From the NCBI RefSeq assembly GCF_022811705.1, contig NZ_CP094528.1, positions 1,984,001 through 2,048,000 of the forward strand: DNA of 64,000 bases. The letters are read 5' to 3'. The position numbers and the translations under genes are program-made. Positions 29,127 through 38,047 of the stretch are shown piece after piece. Origin of the DNA: Agromyces larvae (lineage in GTDB: Bacteria; Actinomycetota; Actinomycetes; Actinomycetales; Microbacteriaceae). The notes under the pieces are model-generated. The model was given only the letters and a program-made list of their open reading frames with translations. It made no database searches and was not told where the DNA came from. Each line of letters opens with the position of its first letter. Within the stretch, counting starts at the first letter, position 1.

Positions 29127-29807
29127 TCACGGCTCGCATCGACAGGTGCAGTCGTCGATGCAGCGGGGTGAAACCCAGCACTCGACGGGGCATCCGCATG
29201 CCGGGTCGGACGATTCCGAGGCGCGGCGAAACGCTCGGGCGCGTCGGGCGTCGCGGCGCTCACGATCCGACGCGGCGAGGCTGGTTCCGGTCGGGTGATC
29301 GTCCATCGGGCCGAGCGAGTACCGACGGCGTCGGCGATCCCGCCGAGGACGGTGGTGATACCAGGCGCGCGGTCGGGGCCGGTCGTAGTGCGTGTCGAGC
29401 ATCGCCGAGATCGGGTGGTCGGAGAGCGGCCTCGCATCGAGGTGTGCGGGGAGCCGCCGGCCCGCATTGTCCCGCACCACGTCGCGCGGAACGGTCGCGA
29501 CCGGTTCGCCGTGCGCATCCACGATCGCGAGGCGGAGACCGGCGATGGCGAGGATGCCGGCGAGCGTCGCGACGTCGACTCGGCGACGCCCGCCCTCGAT
29601 CCGCGCGATCTGCGACTGATCGACGCCCACCATCGCACCCAGCTCGCGCTGACTCAGGTCGCGGAGACGCCGCACCCGGAGCACCATGCCCGGCACGTCG
29701 ACTTCGGTCACCGCGTCACCGCCCACCTCGGCGCCGGGCCGGGCCTCGCCGAAGCCCCCGCTCTCGTCCCCGGAATCCGTCTCGTTCACCGATCGCTCGT
29801 GCACCAT
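29127..29807 (-). CDS. XRE-family regulator with Cys-rich C-terminus
   Basis: 226 residues. Acidic N-terminal arm (1-40), then a helix-turn-helix (about 43-98) with RDLSQRELGAMVGVDQSQIA and RVDVATLAGILAIAGL. The middle part contains PLSDHPISAMLD, and after about residue 200 come seven cysteines in the last 26 residues (CGC, C, C, C, C, C), a possible metal or redox site. The ATG lies 4 nt after GAGGAGG. The large palindromic repeat array begins about 120 bp upstream. I recognise the DNA-binding domain but not the whole protein. Confidence 0.75.
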   Translation of the reverse strand: MVHERSVNETDSGDESGGFGEARPGAEVGGDAVTEVDVPGMVLRVRRLRDLSQRELGAMVGVDQSQIARIEGGRRRVDVATLAGILAIAGLRLAIVDAHGEPVATVPRDVVRDNAGRRLPAHLDARPLSDHPISAMLDTHYDRPRPRAWYHHRPRRDRRRRRYSLGPMDDHPTGTSLAASDRERRDARRARAFRRASESSDPACGCPVECWVSPRCIDDCTCRCEP

Positions 29808-29928
29808 CCGCACCTCCTCGACCGAATGCTGCACCCTCCCACCGACACCCGACCGCACCATTCGTCCGACCGTCCGAGATCGCATTTCGCCCTGCGCCTC
29901 GCCGCAGCGCATCATCCTGCGCGGCTCC

Positions 29929-30429
29929 GGCACTGATGCGTGTGTGGCATACCCCACCCCAACCCGCACCCATCCACCTCCGGCACTGATGCGTGTGTGG
30001 CATACCTCACCCCAACCCGCACCCATCCACCTCCGGCACTGATGCGTGTGTGGCATACCCCACCCCAACCCGCCCCCATCCGCCTCCGGCACTGATGCGT
30101 CTGTGGCATACCCCACCCCAACCCGCCCCCATCCGCCTCCGGCACTGATGCGTGGGTGGCATCACCGGCCACGATCCGGACGTCCGGCCGTGATGCCAGG
30201 AGCGCATCAGTGCCGAAGGCGGGACGAGAAGCAGCGGCAACCGGTATGCCACAGACGCATCAGTGCCGGAAGCGGGACGGGCAGCAGCAGCAGCAGCCGG
30301 TATGCCACACACGCATCAGTGCCGGAGGCGGGACGAGCAGCAGCGGCAACCGGTATGCCACACACGCATCAGTGCCGGAGGCGGGACGAGCAGCAGCGGC
30401 AACCGGTATGCCACAGACGCATCAGTGCC
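29929..30429. repeat. palindromic array of ten 25-bp repeats, about 53-bp period
   Basis: Five copies of a 25-bp core starting GGCACTGATGCG and ending TGGCATACC lie at 29929, 29982, 30035, 30088 and 30141 (exact 53-bp period). Five inverted copies follow at about 30190, 30243, 30299, 30352 and 30405. Spacers are about 28 bp and near identical within an arm but different between arms. The fifth copy and the first inverted copy, next to the centre, are degenerate. The centre carries CCGGACGTCCGG (30176-30187). Together with flanks this fills the 29808-30482 gene-free interval. No coding sense is supported. Confidence 0.93.
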
Positions 30430-30482
30430 GGAGGCGGCCGGGGCGGAGTGGTCGGCCGGGCAGGGGGCGGGGCTGGTGGGCG

Positions 30483-31058
30483 TCAGGACGACGGGGGCGG
30501 CCACTCGTCGGCGAGCACCGCGTAGGTGTAGCCGTCGATCCAGCCGAGTTCGGCGTGCCACGAGTCGCGCACGCCGTGCTGCTCGCGACGCATGCCGGCC
30601 TTCTCCATGACCCGCCACGACGCGGTGTTGTCGGCGAAGCAGCCCGCTGTGACCCGGTGCAGACCGAGCGTGGTGAAGGCGACGTCCAGCAGCGACCGCG
30701 CGATCGTGGTCGCATATCCCCGGCCCGCGTACGCGGGATCGATGAGGTAGCCGAGACTCCCCTCCGCCCGACGCCACGCCGCCCCGTCGGTCTGCCCCAT
30801 CGCGTCGACCACCTCGAGCGACCCCGTGCCGACGATCACGCCGTCGAGATCGGCGACGACGGCATGATCGTGCGGATCGTCGACGCCGGCGAGCCACGCG
30901 CTGCGGAACGCGTCCGGGTCGACGGTCGTGCGCAGGAGCCACCTGGTGACCTCGGGTCGATTGCGCCAGCGCAGCACCTGCTCGAGATCGTCGGCCGTCG
31001 GCGGCCGCAGCACGAGCGGTGCCGCGACGATCGGCCAGGAGACGACGGGAGTCGTCAC
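30483..31058 (-). CDS. GNAT acetyltransferase (RimJ/RimL type)
   Basis: 191 residues. LVLRPPTADDLEQVLRWRN start, GYLIDPAYAGRGYATTIA as the acetyl-CoA loop (motif A) and LHRVTAGCFADNTASWRVMEKAGM as motif B are typical of the RimJ/RimL group that acetylates N-termini or small amines. The GTG start (VTTPVVSWP) overlaps the ybaK-like stop by GTGA, so the two form an operon. Confidence 0.85.
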   Translation of the reverse strand: MTTPVVSWPIVAAPLVLRPPTADDLEQVLRWRNRPEVTRWLLRTTVDPDAFRSAWLAGVDDPHDHAVVADLDGVIVGTGSLEVVDAMGQTDGAAWRRAEGSLGYLIDPAYAGRGYATTIARSLLDVAFTTLGLHRVTAGCFADNTASWRVMEKAGMRREQHGVRDSWHAELGWIDGYTYAVLADEWPPPSS

Positions 31059-31558
31059 GCCGCGCGAACCTGGGCGGGCTCGACGGCGTGCGGGGTGCCG
31101 CCCGTGATGCGGACCAGCTCGGCGAACGTCGTCGGGAACACCGTCCTCGCGTGACCGGCGGCAGCCCACACCACCTCGTGGTCGGCCAGCATCGTGTCGA
31201 CCACCGTGCGCACCGGCGCGGGGTGGCCGACCGGGGCGACACCGCCGATGACCTGGCCCGTGGCATCCTTCACCACGTCCTTCGAAGCCCGCGCGATCGT
31301 GCCGCCCAACTGCTCGCCCAGCCACTCGGTGTCGACCCGGTGCGCACCCGAGGTGAGCACCAGGATCGGTTCGCCGTCCAGCGTGAACACCAGCGAGTTC
31401 GCGATCTGGCCGACCTCGATGCCGAGCGCCTCCGCGGCCAGCTGAGCGGTCGTGACCGCGTCGTCGAACCAGGTGATCTCGGGCGTGAGCCCCCGCGCCG
31501 CCAGCGCTGCAGCGACTCGATCGACCGCGGGATGAGAAGGGTGCGAAGCCTGCGTCAT
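31055..31558 (-). CDS. YbaK/ProX-type aminoacyl-tRNA editing protein
   Basis: 167 residues. Trans-editing deacylase fold: QLAAEALGIEVGQIANSLVF, LVLTSGAHRVD, IGGVAPVGHPAPVRTVVDTML. The family hydrolyses mis-charged tRNAs (for example Cys-tRNA-Pro). No extra domain. ATG start (MTQASHPSHP), followed by the overlapping GNAT gene. Substrate cannot be fixed from sequence. Confidence 0.88.
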   Translation of the reverse strand: MTQASHPSHPAVDRVAAALAARGLTPEITWFDDAVTTAQLAAEALGIEVGQIANSLVFTLDGEPILVLTSGAHRVDTEWLGEQLGGTIARASKDVVKDATGQVIGGVAPVGHPAPVRTVVDTMLADHEVVWAAAGHARTVFPTTFAELVRITGGTPHAVEPAQVRAA

Positions 31559-31608
31559 GCGCCGATCCTACGACGCCGCGACGTCGCATCCGCCCATAGG
31601 CTGGGCGC

Positions 31609-32145
31609 ATGACCAGCGACCCGTCCGCCCGCATCATCCGCCTCGCCGGTGTGCCCGAGCCGGCCATCCACGACACCGCGTTCGTCGCTCCCGGCGCGGT
31701 CGTGGTCGGCGACGTGCGGCTCGGCCCCGACTCGAGCGTCTGGTACAACGCGGTCCTGCGCGCCGAAGCGGAGCCGATCACCATCGGCGCGCGCGCGAAC
31801 CTGCAGGACAACGTGGTCTGCCACGTCGACGCCGGCTACCCGCTCACCGTCGGCGCCGACGTGTCGGTCGGGCACAACGCGGTGCTGCACGGCTGCACCG
31901 TCGAGGACGGCTCGCTCGTCGGCATGGGCGCCTCGGTGCTGAACGGCGCGGTCGTCGGCGCAGGGTCGCTCGTGGCCGCCGGCGCCGTCGTGCTCGAAGG
32001 CACCGTCGTGCCGCCCGGCTCACTCGTCGCGGGGGTTCCGGCGAAAGTCCGCCGCGAACTCACCGACGACGAGCGCGCGAGCCTCCTGCGCAACGCCGAC
32101 GCCTACCTCCGGCACGTCGCCGAGCACACCGCTCCCCTCGACTGA
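31609..32145 (+). CDS. gamma-carbonic anhydrase-like hexapeptide-repeat protein
   Basis: 178 residues, left-handed beta-helix. Hexapeptide turns run from FVAPGAVVVGDVRLG through SLVAGVPAKVRREL. The three metal-ligand His positions are present in VVCHVDAG and VGHNAVLHGC, so it may bind zinc and act as carbonic anhydrase; many such YrdA/PaaY proteins have unproven activity. ATG start with TAGGCT 6 nt upstream (leaderless type). Its last 126 bp overlap the tail of the convergent DUF6716-like gene. Confidence 0.88.
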   Translation: MTSDPSARIIRLAGVPEPAIHDTAFVAPGAVVVGDVRLGPDSSVWYNAVLRAEAEPITIGARANLQDNVVCHVDAGYPLTVGADVSVGHNAVLHGCTVEDGSLVGMGASVLNGAVVGAGSLVAAGAVVLEGTVVPPGSLVAGVPAKVRRELTDDERASLLRNADAYLRHVAEHTAPLD

Positions 32146-33441
32146 CCGTCGACCCGCGCCTCGGATCCGACGGAACCGACGCACCAGCCAGCGCGCCGGA
32201 CGCCCCACCGCCATCGCCGCTCGACCGGTGAACGAACGATCGAAGCGACCGAGCATCCGGCGGCGATCGTACGCCGCCCGCAGCGCCCCGCCCGCGCGAT
32301 CCCGGGTGCGCGGAAGCATCGGCAACGGCGCGCCGTCACGGGCGGCGGCGAGCTCCTCGAGCCGCTGCACCCAGTCGTCGGCGTCGTCGCCGTGGAAGTA
32401 GTTGTCACGTCGCCATCCCGGGTCGACCCGCCGCCAGCGTCCGGCGACCAGGTCGTCCGCACTGCCGAACAGCCCCGACCCGATGAACACCGTGTTGATC
32501 AGTTCGGGCGCGACCCCGAACTCGTCGATCAGCAACACGGGCACGCCCGCCGCGACCGCCTCGATCGCCGCGGTCGAACCGACCGTGACCAGCGCCCCCG
32601 CGCGACGCAGCTGCGCGGCCATGGGTCCGTCCTCGACGACGAGGTTCGCCGGCGGCGGAGCATCCGATCGCCGCAACCGCTCGACCAGCTCGCCGTAGTC
32701 GTACTGCTCGGCATGGGTCTGCGCCTCCCCCGCCCGCGCCCGCACCTTCACGACCACGCGGTGCTCGGGGTGGCGACGGGCGTGCTCCGCGAGCCAGCCG
32801 AGCAGGCGCAACCGGTCGTCGAGCTCGGCCGGCACCTTGGCCTGCGCGGCGAAGACGATGTCCAGACCCGTGCCGCCGGTGCCGGCGGATGCATCCGATG
32901 CGGTCGGCCCGGCGCCCTCCAGCCCGCCGCGCACCCGGAGGAACGGCAGCGTCGCCAACCCGAACGACGCCCTGAGCCCGAGGATGCGGGCGAGCCCCGT
33001 GAACTCGCGCACCTCGCGGCGGCTGTGCAGCACGACCAGGTCGGTCTGCTCGCGGTAGACGATCGCCTTGCGCGCGACCGGGATCGTCAGCCCCGGGAAC
33101 CCGCTCAGCAGCACGGGCCGCCGCGGCCGCCGCAGGATGCGCGGTGCGACCACCCGCACGAACGGCCCGCGCAGGGCGAGCAGCACGGCGTCGGGCGCGA
33201 ACGCGTCGAGCAGATCCCCGAGCTCGGCGAAGTCGACCGTCGCGACGTCGCCCGGGGCGAACCTGGTGCCGGCGAGCGCGGCGGCGAGCTGGCGGCCGCT
33301 CGGCGCGACCGGCGTCTGCACCACGACCACCCGGGTGCGCCATCGCCCCGGCGGCAGCGTCGAGGCGAGCGCGGCTCCCCACTTCAGGTACGAGTCGGAG
33401 TCGGCGACGACCAGCAGCCGCCGCGAGGCAACCGACCTCAC
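32020..33441 (-). CDS. DUF6716-like putative glycosyltransferase
   Basis: 473 residues. Rossmann-like two-domain protein: LLVVADSDSYLKWGAALA at the N-terminus, then LLSGFPGLTIP, VFAAQAKVPAEL, VTVGSTAAIEAVAAGVPVLL (a nucleotide-sugar-site type motif as in CMP-sialic acid users) and FHGDDADDW. I associate this family with nonulosonic acid clusters, where it probably transfers or polymerises the sugar. The GTG overlaps the neuB stop by GTGA. The last 42 residues after about RRIRGAG run antisense through the carbonic anhydrase gene and look unlike the rest; a lost stop is possible. Confidence 0.68.
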   Translation of the reverse strand: MRSVASRRLLVVADSDSYLKWGAALASTLPPGRWRTRVVVVQTPVAPSGRQLAAALAGTRFAPGDVATVDFAELGDLLDAFAPDAVLLALRGPFVRVVAPRILRRPRRPVLLSGFPGLTIPVARKAIVYREQTDLVVLHSRREVREFTGLARILGLRASFGLATLPFLRVRGGLEGAGPTASDASAGTGGTGLDIVFAAQAKVPAELDDRLRLLGWLAEHARRHPEHRVVVKVRARAGEAQTHAEQYDYGELVERLRRSDAPPPANLVVEDGPMAAQLRRAGALVTVGSTAAIEAVAAGVPVLLIDEFGVAPELINTVFIGSGLFGSADDLVAGRWRRVDPGWRRDNYFHGDDADDWVQRLEELAAARDGAPLPMLPRTRDRAGGALRAAYDRRRMLGRFDRSFTGRAAMAVGRPARWLVRRFRRIRGAGRRSVEGSGVLGDVPEVGVGVAQEARALVVGEFAADFRRNPRDE

Positions 33442-34313
33442 GACTGCAGGATCCGCCGGAGCTTCGCCTTCGGCGCCTCCTCGCCCGGGAAGACGCGCTT
33501 CACGCCGTCGCCGAGCGCCGCCTCGAGCACCCGGATGTCGCGCACCAGGTGCGCCAGCCCCTGCGGCTCGAGCGACGCGGCCTGGTCGCTGCCCCACATC
33601 GCGCGGTCGAGCGTGATGTGCCGTTCGACCGCGGCGGCGCCGAGCGCGACCGCGGCGATCGAGATCTGCAGCCCGCGCTCGTGACCCGAATAGCCGACCG
33701 GAACGCCGGGGTACCGGCGGCGCAGCGCGTCGATGACGAGGAGGTTCGCCTCCTCGGGCGGCATCGGGTAGCTGGACGTCGCGTGCATCAGCACCAGCCG
33801 ATCCGTGCCCAGCACCTCGACGGCGAGGTCGATCTCGTCGAGCGTGGACATACCGGTCGACAGGATCACCGGCTTGCCGGTGCGGTGCACCGCGTCGAGC
33901 AGCGCGAGGTCGGTGAGGCACGCGGACGCGACCTTGTGCGCGACGACGCCCTGGCGTTCGAGGAACTCGACCGACGGGACATCCCACGGCGACGCGAACC
34001 AGTCGAGCCCCCGCGCGCCGGCGTGCGCGGCGATCTCGCGGTACTCGGCCTCGCCGAACTCGACCCGACGCCGGTACTCGAGGTAGGTCATGGTGCCCCA
34101 CGGCGTCTCGCGGAGCTGGTCGCGCATGTGCGGCGGCGTCGCGATCTCGGGCGTGCGCTTCTGGAACTTCACCGCCTGCGCGCCCGCGTCGGCGGCGACG
34201 TCGATGAGCTGCTTGGCCACCTCGACATCGCCGTTGTGGTTCAAGCCGATCTCGGCGATGACGTACACGGGTTCGAACGGCCCGATCTCGCGGGCGCCGA
34301 TGCGCACGGACAT
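33438..34313 (-). CDS. neuB: NeuB-family nonulosonate synthase without SAF domain
   Basis: 291 residues. TIM-barrel synthase condensing phosphoenolpyruvate with a six-carbon sugar. VYVIAEIGLNHNGDVEVAKQL, AVKFQKRTPE, FASPWDVPSVEFLE, VILSTGMSTLDEI, MHATSSYPMPPEEANL and GYSGHERGLQIS are family hallmarks. Most NeuB proteins are about 340-350 residues with a C-terminal SAF (antifreeze-like) domain; this one ends right after the barrel. Lies between the cytidylyltransferase fusion and the DUF6716-like gene. No neuC epimerase is present, so the product may be Kdn rather than Neu5Ac (inference). Confidence 0.88.
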   Translation of the reverse strand: MSVRIGAREIGPFEPVYVIAEIGLNHNGDVEVAKQLIDVAADAGAQAVKFQKRTPEIATPPHMRDQLRETPWGTMTYLEYRRRVEFGEAEYREIAAHAGARGLDWFASPWDVPSVEFLERQGVVAHKVASACLTDLALLDAVHRTGKPVILSTGMSTLDEIDLAVEVLGTDRLVLMHATSSYPMPPEEANLLVIDALRRRYPGVPVGYSGHERGLQISIAAVALGAAAVERHITLDRAMWGSDQAASLEPQGLAHLVRDIRVLEAALGDGVKRVFPGEEAPKAKLRRILQS

Positions 34314-34331
34314 GATGCTCCTCTGGTTCGG

Positions 34332-35633
34332 TCAGCGGGCGACGGGAAGGAAATCGGGATCGAACGGCACGGCGGTCGCGTCGCGCGGGCCGGATGTCGC
34401 AGGAGAATCGGATGCCTCAGGCGAATCGGATGCATCGGGCTCGCGCCGCGCGCGAGCGCCCAGCACCAGGTCGGCGAGCTCGCGCACCGCGCCGTGCCCG
34501 CCCGCCCGTTCGAGCACCAGGCGTGCCGCCTCGCGCACCTCGGGCACGGCGTCGGCGACCGCGACGGGCCACCCCGCGAGCGCGAGCGCCGGCAGGTCGC
34601 CGAGGTCGTTGCCGAGGTACGCGATGCGATCGAGCGGGATGCCGCGTGCCAGCGCCCATTCGGCGAGCGCCTCGCCCTTCCGTCCGACCGCCTGACGGCA
34701 CTCGACGCCGAGCTTGCGGGCGCGGCGTGCCACGACGGGGTTCTCCTCGGCCGAGAGGATCAGCACCGGGATGCCCGCGCGGCGCAGCCGCGCCACACCC
34801 TGCCCGTCGGCCCGGCTCACCCGGACGCTCTCGACGCCGTGCTCGTCGACCGTCGCGGTGTCATCGGTGTGCACGCCGTCGAAGTCGGTGACCACCGCGT
34901 CCACGTCGACGATCGGCGGCGCGGAGCCGGGCAGGCCGCCGTCGAGGGTCGGTGCGAGCGCGCGAGCGAGTTCCAGGTCGTGCGGGTCGTCGACCTCGAT
35001 CGCGGTGCGCGGGTCGACGGGTTCGAGTCCGACACGACCGAAGAAGCGATGCCCGGCCCTGCGGAACCCGTCGGCGTCGAGCACGTAGAACGCACCCGTC
35101 TCGAGCCACTCGGCCGCACGCTCCTGGCGGCGCGGGCGACGTCTCGGCTCGTGGTTGACGCCGTACGCGGCGCCCGTGGCATCCGTTCGCCAGAGGAACC
35201 GGTGGGTGAGGGCCGCCGAGAACACCGAGTCGTGCTCGCCTGCGGCGACCCGCTCGATCGCCCGATCGAGATCGGCCGGCCGGATGAACGGCGACGTCGC
35301 CTGGATGAACACGACGATGTCGGGCGCGTCCTCCCCGCCGAGCGCGTCGAGCGCGTGCAGCAGGGCGGATTCGCTGGACGCGTCGGGTCCGGCGAGCTCG
35401 GCCGGACGCTCGACGATCTCGGCGCCCGCCGCGTGCGCGACGTCGGCGATCACCGGGTCGTCGGTGGACACCACGACCAGGTCGATGTGCTTCGCGGCGA
35501 GGGCCGCCCCCACGGCCCTCGCCACGAGCGGCAGCCCGCCCACCCTGGCCACGTTCTTCCCGGGCAGACCCTGCGAGCCCCCTCGAGCAGGGATGATCGC
35601 CGTGACGCGGCGGAGCGGTGCATCGGCGGGCAT
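34332..35633 (-). CDS. neuA: CMP-nonulosonate synthetase fused to HAD phosphatase
   Basis: 433 residues in two domains. Residues 8-235: cytidylyltransferase with IIPARGGSQGLPGKN and FIQATSPFIRPADL. Residues 243-400: KdsC/KDN-9-phosphatase type HAD with Asp250 and Asp252 in VVTDFDGVHTDD, LSAEENPVVARRARKLG and LGNDLGDLPALALAG. A C-terminal low-complexity tail holds DASDSPEASDSPA. The fusion joins a sugar-9-phosphate phosphatase with CMP activation, which fits a phosphorylated intermediate. First gene of the three-gene cluster. Confidence 0.88.
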   Translation of the reverse strand: MPADAPLRRVTAIIPARGGSQGLPGKNVARVGGLPLVARAVGAALAAKHIDLVVVSTDDPVIADVAHAAGAEIVERPAELAGPDASSESALLHALDALGGEDAPDIVVFIQATSPFIRPADLDRAIERVAAGEHDSVFSAALTHRFLWRTDATGAAYGVNHEPRRRPRRQERAAEWLETGAFYVLDADGFRRAGHRFFGRVGLEPVDPRTAIEVDDPHDLELARALAPTLDGGLPGSAPPIVDVDAVVTDFDGVHTDDTATVDEHGVESVRVSRADGQGVARLRRAGIPVLILSAEENPVVARRARKLGVECRQAVGRKGEALAEWALARGIPLDRIAYLGNDLGDLPALALAGWPVAVADAVPEVREAARLVLERAGGHGAVRELADLVLGARARREPDASDSPEASDSPATSGPRDATAVPFDPDFLPVAR

Positions 35634-35708
35634 GCCCCGACGCTAGGAGCGAGGGGCGACCGTCGGGTGCCGAGCCGGTAGCGGTCGGGTGAACGGACTG
35701 CGAACGCA

Positions 35709-35743
35709 CGGATGCCCCGGACCGCGTCGGCCCGGGGCATCCG
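35709..35743. terminator. hairpin between folD and the nonulosonate cluster
   Basis: Perfect 12-bp stem (CGGATGCCCCGG, 35709-35720, with CCGGGGCATCCG, 35732-35743) and an 11-nt loop, downstream of folD and upstream of the cytidylyltransferase gene on the same strand. Probably ends glyA-folD transcription. Confidence 0.65.
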
Positions 35744-35788
35744 TGACGGCGAGCGCCGCGGCGGCCGCGGCGGCCGCAGCGCCGGGGT

Positions 35789-36673
35789 TCAGCCGCCGAG
35801 CTTCAGCTCGGCCGCCTTCACCACGTTCGCGAGCAGCATCGCACGGGTCATCGGGCCGACGCCGCCGGGGTTCGGCGACAGGAAGCCCGCGACGTCCGCG
35901 ACGGCGGGGTCGACGTCGCCGGTCAGCTTGCCCTTGCCGGTCTCCTCGTCTTCGACGCGCGTGATGCCGACGTCGAGCACGGCCGCGCCCGGCTTCACCC
36001 AGTCGGGCCGCACGAGGTGCGGCACGCCGACGGCCGCGACGACGATGTCGGCCCGGCGCACCTCGGCGGCCAGGTCGAGCGTGCGCGAGTGCGTGAGGGT
36101 GACCGTGGCATCCAGCCCCTTGCGCGTGAAGAGCAGCCCGAGCGGGCGGCCGACCGTGAGGCCGCGCCCGATCACGGTCACGTGCTTGCCGCGGATCGGC
36201 ACGTCGTACCGGCGCAGCATCTCGACGATGCCGGCCGGCGTGCACGGCAGCGGCGAGCGCAGCTCGCCCTCGATGCCGAGCACGAGCCGCCCGAGGTTCG
36301 TCGGGTGCAGCCCGTCGGCGTCCTTCGACGGGTCGATCGCCTCGAGCGCCGCGTGCTCGTCGAGGCCCGCCGGCAGCGGCAGCTGCACGATGTACCCCGT
36401 CACCTCGGGCGCGGCGTTCAGGTCGCGGATCGCGGCCATCACATCGGCCTGCGTCGCCGACGCGGGCAGGTCGACGCGGATGGACTCGATGCCCACCTCG
36501 GCGCAGTCGCGGTGCTTGCCGGCGACGTACGAGCGCGAGCCCGGGTCGTCGCCGACCAGCAGCGTGCCGAGGCCCGGCACGACGCCGTTCGCCCGCAGGT
36601 GGGCGATGCGCCCGGCGAGCTCGGACTTCACGGCGGCCGCGGTGGCGACCCCGTCCAGCTTCACAGCGGTCAT
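35789..36673 (-). CDS. folD: methylenetetrahydrofolate dehydrogenase/cyclohydrolase
   Basis: 294 residues, bifunctional Fol[15 protein letters not shown] contains the catalytic Lys of the YxxxK motif; [23 protein letters not shown] and [15 protein letters not shown] (NADP site) follow, then [15 protein letters not shown]. Converts methylene-THF to formyl-THF. It starts 8 bp after glyA, with which it shares a ZTP riboswitch leader. Confidence 0.96.
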   Translation of the reverse strand: MTAVKLDGVATAAAVKSELAGRIAHLRANGVVPGLGTLLVGDDPGSRSYVAGKHRDCAEVGIESIRVDLPASATQADVMAAIRDLNAAPEVTGYIVQLPLPAGLDEHAALEAIDPSKDADGLHPTNLGRLVLGIEGELRSPLPCTPAGIVEMLRRYDVPIRGKHVTVIGRGLTVGRPLGLLFTRKGLDATVTLTHSRTLDLAAEVRRADIVVAAVGVPHLVRPDWVKPGAAVLDVGITRVEDEETGKGKLTGDVDPAVADVAGFLSPNPGGVGPMTRAMLLANVVKAAELKLGG

Positions 36674-36681
36674 CGGCGCGC

Positions 36682-37956
36682 CTACTGCTGGAGGCCGGGG
36701 TAGAGCGGGAAACGCTCGGTGAGCGCCTGCACCCGGGCGCGCTGGGCGGCGATGTCGGCGCCGCCCTTCAGCACCTCGGCGATGATGTCGGCGACCTCGG
36801 TGAACTCGGCGTCGCCGAAGCCGCGGGTCGCGAGCGCGGGCGTGCCGATGCGCAGGCCCGAGGTGACCATCGGCGGGCGCGGGTCGAACGGCACCGCGTT
36901 GCGGTTCACCGTGATGAGCGCCTCGTGCAGCAGGTCCTCGGCCTGCTTGCCGTCGAGCTGCGAGTCGCGCAGGTCGGCGAGCACCAGGTGCACGTCGGTG
37001 CCGCCGGTGAGCACGTCGACGCCGGCGGCCTTGGAGTCGTCGGCCGTGAGGCGCGACGCGAGGATGCGGGCGCCGCTCAGGGTGCGCTCCTGGCGGTCGC
37101 GGAACTCGTCGGATGCGGCGATCTTGAACGCCGTGGCCTTCGCCGCGATCACGTGCATGAGGGGGCCGCCCTGCTGGCCGGGGAACACGTTCGAGTTGAG
37201 CTTCTTCGCGAGGTCGGCCTCGTTGGTGAGGATGAAGCCCGAGCGGGGGCCGCCGATGGTCTTGTGCACGGTCGAGGACACGACGTGCGCGTAGGGCACG
37301 GGCGACGGGTGCAGGCCCGCGGCGACGAGACCGGCGAAGTGCGCCATGTCGACCCAGAGCGTCGCGCCGACCTCGTCGGCGATCTCGCGGAATGCGGCGA
37401 AGTCGAGCTGGCGGGGGTACGCGCTCCAGCCGGCGATGATCACCTTCGGCTTGTGCTCGCGGGCCTTGTCGCGCACCACGTCGAGGTCGACGAGGAACGT
37501 CTCGGGGTCGACGCCGTAGGACACGGCGTTGTAGAGCTTGCCCGAGAAGTTCAGCTTCATGCCGTGGGTGAGGTGGCCGCCGTGCGCGAGTTCGAGACCG
37601 AGGATGGTGTCCCCGGGGGTGGCGATCGCGCTCAGCACAGCCGCGTTCGCGGACGCGCCCGAGTGCGGCTGCACGTTCGCGAACTCGGCGCCGAACAGCG
37701 ACTTCGCGCGCGCGATGGCGAGGTTCTCGGCGACGTCGACGAACTCGCAGCCGCCGTAGTACCGGCGGCCGGGGTAGCCCTCGGCGTACTTGTTGGTGAG
37801 CACCGAGCCCTGCGACTGCAGCACCGAGACGGGCACGAAGTTCTCGCTCGCGATCATCTCGAGGTAGTCGCGCTGGCGACCGAGTTCGAGTTCGAGGACT
37901 TCGGCGATCTCGGGATCGACGACGGACAGCGGCTGGTTGAAGACTGATTCGGCCAA
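36682..37956 (-). CDS. glyA: serine hydroxymethyltransferase
   Basis: 424 residues. PLP enzyme moving the serine one-carbon unit to tetrahydrofolate. [47 protein letters not shown] and the PLP-Lys region [19 protein letters not shown] are complete. The frame begins far upstream, but the natural start is the TTG of [10 protein letters not shown], 7 nt after AAGGAG; length then matches the family. First gene of glyA-folD. Confidence 0.93.
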   Translation of the reverse strand: MAESVFNQPLSVVDPEIAEVLELELGRQRDYLEMIASENFVPVSVLQSQGSVLTNKYAEGYPGRRYYGGCEFVDVAENLAIARAKSLFGAEFANVQPHSGASANAAVLSAIATPGDTILGLELAHGGHLTHGMKLNFSGKLYNAVSYGVDPETFLVDLDVVRDKAREHKPKVIIAGWSAYPRQLDFAAFREIADEVGATLWVDMAHFAGLVAAGLHPSPVPYAHVVSSTVHKTIGGPRSGFILTNEADLAKKLNSNVFPGQQGGPLMHVIAAKATAFKIAASDEFRDRQERTLSGARILASRLTADDSKAAGVDVLTGGTDVHLVLADLRDSQLDGKQAEDLLHEALITVNRNAVPFDPRPPMVTSGLRIGTPALATRGFGDAEFTEVADIIAEVLKGGADIAAQRARVQALTERFPLYPGLQQ

Positions 37957-38047
37957 GACCGGCTCCTTCTGGACGTGCGGCCCTTCGACGGGCTCAGGGG
38001 TACGAGAACAATGCGCCTCGGGCGACTCGCGCCACGAAGCATCCGTA

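Noticed and set aside
29686..30042. Open frames reading through the repeat array (for example with MRVWHT or DASVAY repeats)
   Set aside because: The translation repeats only because the DNA does; frame, start and ribosome sites are not consistent between copies.
29929..30429. CRISPR-like array (25-bp repeats, 28-bp spacers)
   Set aside because: Spacers within each arm are nearly identical, the orientation flips at the centre, and no cas genes are present.
35638..35708. GTGAACGGACT/GCGAACGCACG as a PHO box
   Set aside because: Only one arm resembles the GTTCACC unit, and it lies downstream of folD rather than at a promoter of a phosphate gene.
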